Below, in pieces: positions 12,784 through 15,866 of a DNA stretch of 15,866 nt. The DNA comes from Pseudomonadota bacterium (GTDB lineage Bacteria > Pseudomonadota > Alphaproteobacteria > Caulobacterales > Caulobacteraceae): positions 1 to 15,866 of the forward strand of contig JAEZEZ010000045.1 in assembly GCA_023432855.1 (NCBI GenBank). Direction: 5' to 3'. Within the stretch, counting starts at the first letter, position 1, and every line of letters starts with the position of its first letter. The notes under the pieces were generated by a model, which was not told the origin of the DNA, made no database searches, and saw nothing but the letters and a program-made list of their open reading frames with translations. The position numbers and the translations under genes were made by a program.

Positions 12784-14367
12784 CTACGAGAGCCGCTCGT
12801 AGGCCGGCAGGGTCAGGAACTCGACGCACTCGTCCGCCAGGGTCATCTCCTCGAACAGGGCCGCGGCCTCGTCGAGCCGCTCGAGACCCCTGCCCTGCAG
12901 CCCGGCCAGCTCGTCGGCGAACAGCTCGCGGAACAGCTCCCGCGTCACCCGGCGGCCGTCGTCGAGCTCGGCCCCGTGCTGCAGCCACTGCCAGATCTGG
13001 GTGCGGCTGATCTCGGCGGTCGCGGCGTCCTCCATCAGGTTGTAGAGCGGCACGGCCCCGCGGCCGCCCAGCCACGCCTCGATGTACTGCACGCCGACGC
13101 GGATGTTCTCGCGCAGGCCCGTCTCGGTGCGGGGGCCCTCGTGGACCTTCAGCAGGTCGTCGCGCGTGGCCTTCACGTCCTCGCGCAGGCGGTCGAGCTG
13201 GTTCTCGCCCGGCATCTCGCGGTCGAACACCTCGCGCGCCACCGGCACGAGGTCCGGGTGGGCGACCCAGGTGCCGTCGTGGCCGGCCTTCGCCTCGCGT
13301 TCCTTGTCGGCGCGCACCTTGGCGAAGGCGGCCGCGTTGGCCGCCTCGTCGCCCTTCACCGGGATCTGGGCCGCCATGCCGCCCATGGCGAAGGCGCCGC
13401 GCCGGTGGCAGGTGGCGATCAGCAGCTCGGAATAGGCGCCCAGGAAGGCTTGGCCCATGACCATGGCCGACCGGTCCGGAGTCAGGAACTCAGGATTACG
13501 CCCCAGCCGCTTGATATAGCTGAAGATATAATCCCACCGCCCGCAGTTCAGCCCGACGATGTGACGGCGCAGTTCGTAGAGGATCTCGTCCATCTCGAAG
13601 GCCGCCGGGATGGTCTCGATCAGGATGGTGGCCTTGAAGGTCCCGACCGGCAGGCCGAGCCGCTCCTGGGCGTGGACGATCACCTCGTCCCACAGCCGCG
13701 CCTCCAGGTGCGACTCCAGCTTGGGCAGATAGAACCACAGCCCCGATCCGCGCTCCTTCGCCGCCCGCGCATTGTGGAAGGCGTAGAGGCCGAAGTCGAA
13801 CAGGGCGCCCGACATCGGCCGACCGTCCACCTCGAGGTGCGCCTCGGGCAGATGCCAGCCGCGCGGCCGCACGATCAGCACTGCGGGGTCGGGCTTCAGC
13901 TCGTAGCGCTTGCCGTTCGCCTCGTGGCTCAGCCGTCCGGCCCAGTAGTCCATCAGATTGGCCTGGCCCTCGACCACGTTGGCGAAGGTCGGGCTGGTGG
14001 CGTCCTCGAAGTCGGCCATGAAGCAGGACGCGCCGGAATTCAGCGCGTTGATGATCATCTTGCGGTCGACCGGCCCGGTAATCTCGACCCGGCGGTCGCG
14101 CAGTTCGGCGGGGATGGGATCCACGCGCCAGTCGCCCTCGCGGATCTCCTTCGTCTCCGGCAGGAAGTCAGGCCGCTCGCCCGCGTCGAAGCGCGCCTGC
14201 CGCTCTTCGCGCGCCTTCAGCAACTCCAGCCGCCGGCCGTCGAAGCGCCGGTGCAGCTCGGCCAGGAAGGCGACGGCCTCGGACGTCAGCACCTCGTCGG
14301 CGCGGGGGGCGGAGCCGGTGATGCGGACGCCGCTTCCGGCGCGGTCGAGGTCATAGGGCATGGGCAT
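12784..14367 (-). CDS. aceB: Malate synthase A
   Basis: This 527-aa enzyme condenses glyoxylate with acetyl-CoA to malate, the second step of the glyoxylate shunt. Length and motifs match the A isoform rather than the longer GlcB. Visible are FMADFEDATSPTFANVV (about 116-132), RPRGWHLPEAH (167-177) with the substrate-binding Arg, LIETIPAAFEMDEILYELR (about 249-267) with metal ligand Glu251, and GLNCGRWDYIFSYIKR (272-287) with probable metal ligand Asp279. The C-terminal domain carries NLMEDAATAEISRTQIWQW, which includes the expected catalytic Asp region. Two in-frame ATGs (14367 and 14361) are possible; AAGG lies upstream of both. It follows aceA and a DUF4170 gene on the same strand, with REP elements in the 193-base gap, and precedes the channel gene. 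Confidence 0.97.
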   Translation of the reverse strand: MPMPYDLDRAGSGVRITGSAPRADEVLTSEAVAFLAELHRRFDGRRLELLKAREERQARFDAGERPDFLPETKEIREGDWRVDPIPAELRDRRVEITGPVDRKMIINALNSGASCFMADFEDATSPTFANVVEGQANLMDYWAGRLSHEANGKRYELKPDPAVLIVRPRGWHLPEAHLEVDGRPMSGALFDFGLYAFHNARAAKERGSGLWFYLPKLESHLEARLWDEVIVHAQERLGLPVGTFKATILIETIPAAFEMDEILYELRRHIVGLNCGRWDYIFSYIKRLGRNPEFLTPDRSAMVMGQAFLGAYSELLIATCHRRGAFAMGGMAAQIPVKGDEAANAAAFAKVRADKEREAKAGHDGTWVAHPDLVPVAREVFDREMPGENQLDRLREDVKATRDDLLKVHEGPRTETGLRENIRVGVQYIEAWLGGRGAVPLYNLMEDAATAEISRTQIWQWLQHGAELDDGRRVTRELFRELFADELAGLQGRGLERLDEAAALFEEMTLADECVEFLTLPAYERLS

Positions 14368-14388
14368 GGGGCCTTCGTAGCGGGTACG

Positions 14389-14440
14389 CCCTCGTCGTTG
14401 GCTGTCGCCTCCCTTCGGGTCGACAGGCTCAGGATGAGGG
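14389..14440. repeat. REP-like palindromic element, left unit of an inverted pair
   Basis: CCCTCGTC (14389-14396) pairs with GATGAGGG (14433-14440) with one G-T wobble. Its right half, 14411-14439, is repeated in inverted orientation at 14471-14499 with 28 of 29 bases identical. It lies in the DUF4170-aceB gap. Confidence 0.75.
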
Positions 14441-14464
14441 CTACTGAGACGGGGCGGCCGACAA

Positions 14465-14530
14465 GAAAATCCTCATCCTGAGCTTGTCGACCCGAAGGGC
14501 GGCGCGGAGCAGTCAAGGACGAGGATTTTC
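14465..14530. repeat. REP-like palindromic element, right unit of an inverted pair
   Basis: GAAAATCCTC (14465-14474) and GAGGATTTTC (14521-14530) form a perfect outer stem around CATCCTGAGCTTGTCGACCC. Together with the left unit it makes a BIME-like pair with a 31-base spacer. Such structures between cotranscribed genes often stabilise or attenuate mRNA, here possibly lowering aceB relative to aceA. Confidence 0.75.
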
Positions 14531-14560
14531 CTGCGCGACGGATCAAAAAGTGATTGGGGC

Positions 14561-14767
14561 CTACCCCGGCATCCGCAGCTGTTCGCTGGTGATGGAGTAG
14601 CGCGCCGTCGCCCGGCTGCGGTTTTCCTCGCTGACCCGCTTCCATTCCTGCTCGGCCTGGGTGCGGTCCTCGAAGGGGCCGATGGCGGCGGCCTGGCCTT
14701 CGCGCAGGCAGTTGAAGCCGGTGCAGGTGTAGTCGCCGCCGACCACCCAGTAACGTTCCTTGGTCAT
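14561..14767 (-). CDS. DUF4170 domain protein (68 aa)
   Basis: This 68-aa cytoplasmic protein begins MTKERYWVVGGDYTCTGFNC and continues GPFEDRTQAEQEWKRVSEEN, ending in a short strand (RYSI) and SEQLRMPG. The WVVGG-Y-T, GPF and A-x-x-x-W pattern is that of DUF4170, a small family found mainly in alphaproteobacteria with no assigned function. The start at 14767 is supported by AAAGGAG seven bases upstream. It lies 20 bases after the aceA stop and before aceB, so it is very likely cotranscribed with the glyoxylate shunt genes. Cysteines at 15 and 20 are not known to be conserved. A role tied to isocitrate lyase or malate synthase is only guilt by association. Confidence 0.85.
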   Translation of the reverse strand: MTKERYWVVGGDYTCTGFNCLREGQAAAIGPFEDRTQAEQEWKRVSEENRSRATARYSITSEQLRMPG

Positions 14768-14787
14768 CTCGGTACTCCTTTGCTCAC

Positions 14788-15866
14788 TTATTCCGCGGCG
14801 ACCTTCGTCGCCTCGAACTGATCGGTTTCGGTGGAGTGGGCCATGGCGGTGGTCGACGACTTGCCGGCCGAGATCACCGTGGCGATCTGGTCGAAGTAGC
14901 CGGTGCCCACCTCGCGCTGGTGGCGCGTGGCCGTGTAGCCGTCCCGCTCGCTGGCGAACTCCGCCTGCTGCAGCTCCGAATAGGCCGCCATGCCGCGATC
15001 GCGGTAGCCGCGCGCCAGCTCGAACATGCCGTGGTTCAGGGCGTGGAAGCCCGCCAGGGTCACGAACTGGAACTTGTAGCCCATGGCGCCCAGCTCGCGC
15101 TGGAAGCCGGCGATGGTCTCCGGGTCCAGCTTGGCCGCCCAGTTGAACGACGGCGAGCAGTTGTAGGCCATCAGCTTGCCGGGGTGGGCCTTCTGGATCG
15201 CCTCGGCGAACTGGCGCGCCTCGCCCAGGTCCGGGTGCGAGGTCTCCCACCACAGCACGTCGGCGTACTTGGCATAGGCGAGGCCCCGCGCGATGCAGTG
15301 CTCCAGCCCCGTGCCCTCCTTCAGGCGGTAGAAGCCCTCGGGCGTGCGGCTGTCGGCCTCGATGAACGGCCGGTCGCGCTCGTCCACGTCCGAGGTGATC
15401 AGGCGCGCGCTCTCCGCATCGGTGCGCGCCACGGTCAGGGTCGGCGTCCCCATGACGTCCGCGGCCAGGCGCGCGGCGATCAGGTTGCGCTCGTGTGCGG
15501 CGGTGGGGATCAGCACCTTGCCGCCCAGGTGGCCGCACTTCTTCTCGCTGGCCAGCTGGTCCTCGAAGTGGACGCCCGCGGCGCCGGCCTCGATGAAGGC
15601 CTTCATGATCTCGAAGCTGTTCAGCGGACCGCCGAAGCCGGCCTCGGCGTCAGCCACGATAGGGGCGAACCAGTCCCGCTTCGCTCCACCTTCGGCGTGT
15701 TCGATCTGGTCGGCGCGCTGCAGGGTGCGGTTGATGCGCCGGCACAGCTCGGGCGCGGCGTTGGCCGGGTACAGCGACTGGTCCGGATACATGGCCCCGG
15801 CGGTGTTGGCGTCCGCCGCGACCTGCCAGCCGGAGAGATAGATCGCCTTCAGGCCGGCGCGGACCA
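14788..15866 (-). CDS. aceA: Isocitrate lyase (N-terminal part outside window)
   Basis: Partial gene: the frame is open to the right edge, and the ATG at 15792 is internal because upstream codons still read AIYLSGWQVAADANTAGA, a conserved core. About 358 codons are visible of some 430 expected. The enzyme splits isocitrate to succinate and glyoxylate. Diagnostic motifs are SGWQVAADAN, MYPDQSLYP, VADAEAGFGG with metal-binding Asp, the active-site loop EKKCGHLGGKVL (Cys codon at 15535-15537), WWETSHPDLGEA and NCSPSFNW. The C-terminal part has GTGYFDQIATVISAGKSS, and the end is TDQFEATKVAAE. It heads the visible aceA-DUF4170-aceB-channel run on the minus strand; its promoter is outside the window. 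Confidence 0.97.
   Translation of the reverse strand, partial: VRAGLKAIYLSGWQVAADANTAGAMYPDQSLYPANAAPELCRRINRTLQRADQIEHAEGGAKRDWFAPIVADAEAGFGGPLNSFEIMKAFIEAGAAGVHFEDQLASEKKCGHLGGKVLIPTAAHERNLIAARLAADVMGTPTLTVARTDAESARLITSDVDERDRPFIEADSRTPEGFYRLKEGTGLEHCIARGLAYAKYADVLWWETSHPDLGEARQFAEAIQKAHPGKLMAYNCSPSFNWAAKLDPETIAGFQRELGAMGYKFQFVTLAGFHALNHGMFELARGYRDRGMAAYSELQQAEFASERDGYTATRHQREVGTGYFDQIATVISAGKSSTTAMAHSTETDQFEATKVAAE

Noticed and set aside
12976..14481. A 501-codon plus-strand open frame opposite aceB
   Set aside because: Antisense shadow of malate synthase; composition is repetitive and no motif is seen.
14388..14540. CRISPR-like repeats near aceB
   Set aside because: Only two copies, in inverted orientation and self-complementary, without regular spacers or cas genes; REP elements explain them.

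Overview
The window is high-GC chromosomal DNA that reads as an alphaproteobacterium of the Caulobacterales, most likely Brevundimonas or a close relative. This is inferred from the tRNA-Trp/secE/nusG/rplKA order, DUF4170, -10 boxes resembling the Caulobacter GCTANAWC form, and palindromic repeats built on CCTCATCCTGAGC. No taxon marker such as 16S rRNA is present.

Layout. (1) 1-994, plus strand: the C-terminal half of an ABC-F ATPase, ATGA-overlapping an AAC(3)-I aminoglycoside acetyltransferase. This pair looks unlike the rest, with actinobacterial flavour. (2) 1004-3646: a divergent block with a 69-aa hydrophilic protein on the minus strand, and on the plus strand a small membrane protein, a zinc alcohol/formaldehyde dehydrogenase-like enzyme and a GFA-family protein. 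Both divergent promoters resemble the general-stress sigma (EcfG) consensus. (3) 3666-5436, minus strand: a secreted Sel1-repeat protein, then rplL and rplJ with a strong rplL terminator and a long structured rplJ leader. (4) 5760-8618, plus strand: a REP-type inverted repeat pair, a LigC-type ATP-dependent DNA ligase, and three tandem paralogous small secreted Arg-rich proteins, each with its own operator/promoter and terminator. (5) 8730-11054, minus strand: tRNA-Trp, secE, nusG, rplK, rplA, with an L1-binding hairpin before rplK. (6) 11371-15866, minus strand: aceA (cut by the right edge), a DUF4170 protein, aceB and a BON-MscS channel, with REP elements between and after them.

How the parts relate. 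The usual secE-nusG-rplKAJL-rpoBC order is broken here. The ligase and the secreted-protein array lie between rplA and rplJ, and rplL ends at a terminator with no rpoB after it. Isocitrate lyase and malate synthase together form the glyoxylate shunt.

The most interesting lead is the secreted-protein array. All three copies carry a direct-repeat operator (CTCAG, six bases, CTCAG; 11-bp period, with the second half degenerate in copy 1) 62-66 bases before the start codon. A candidate -10 lies 11 bases downstream each time. This suggests one OmpR/PhoB-type regulator drives a tandemly amplified envelope gene family.
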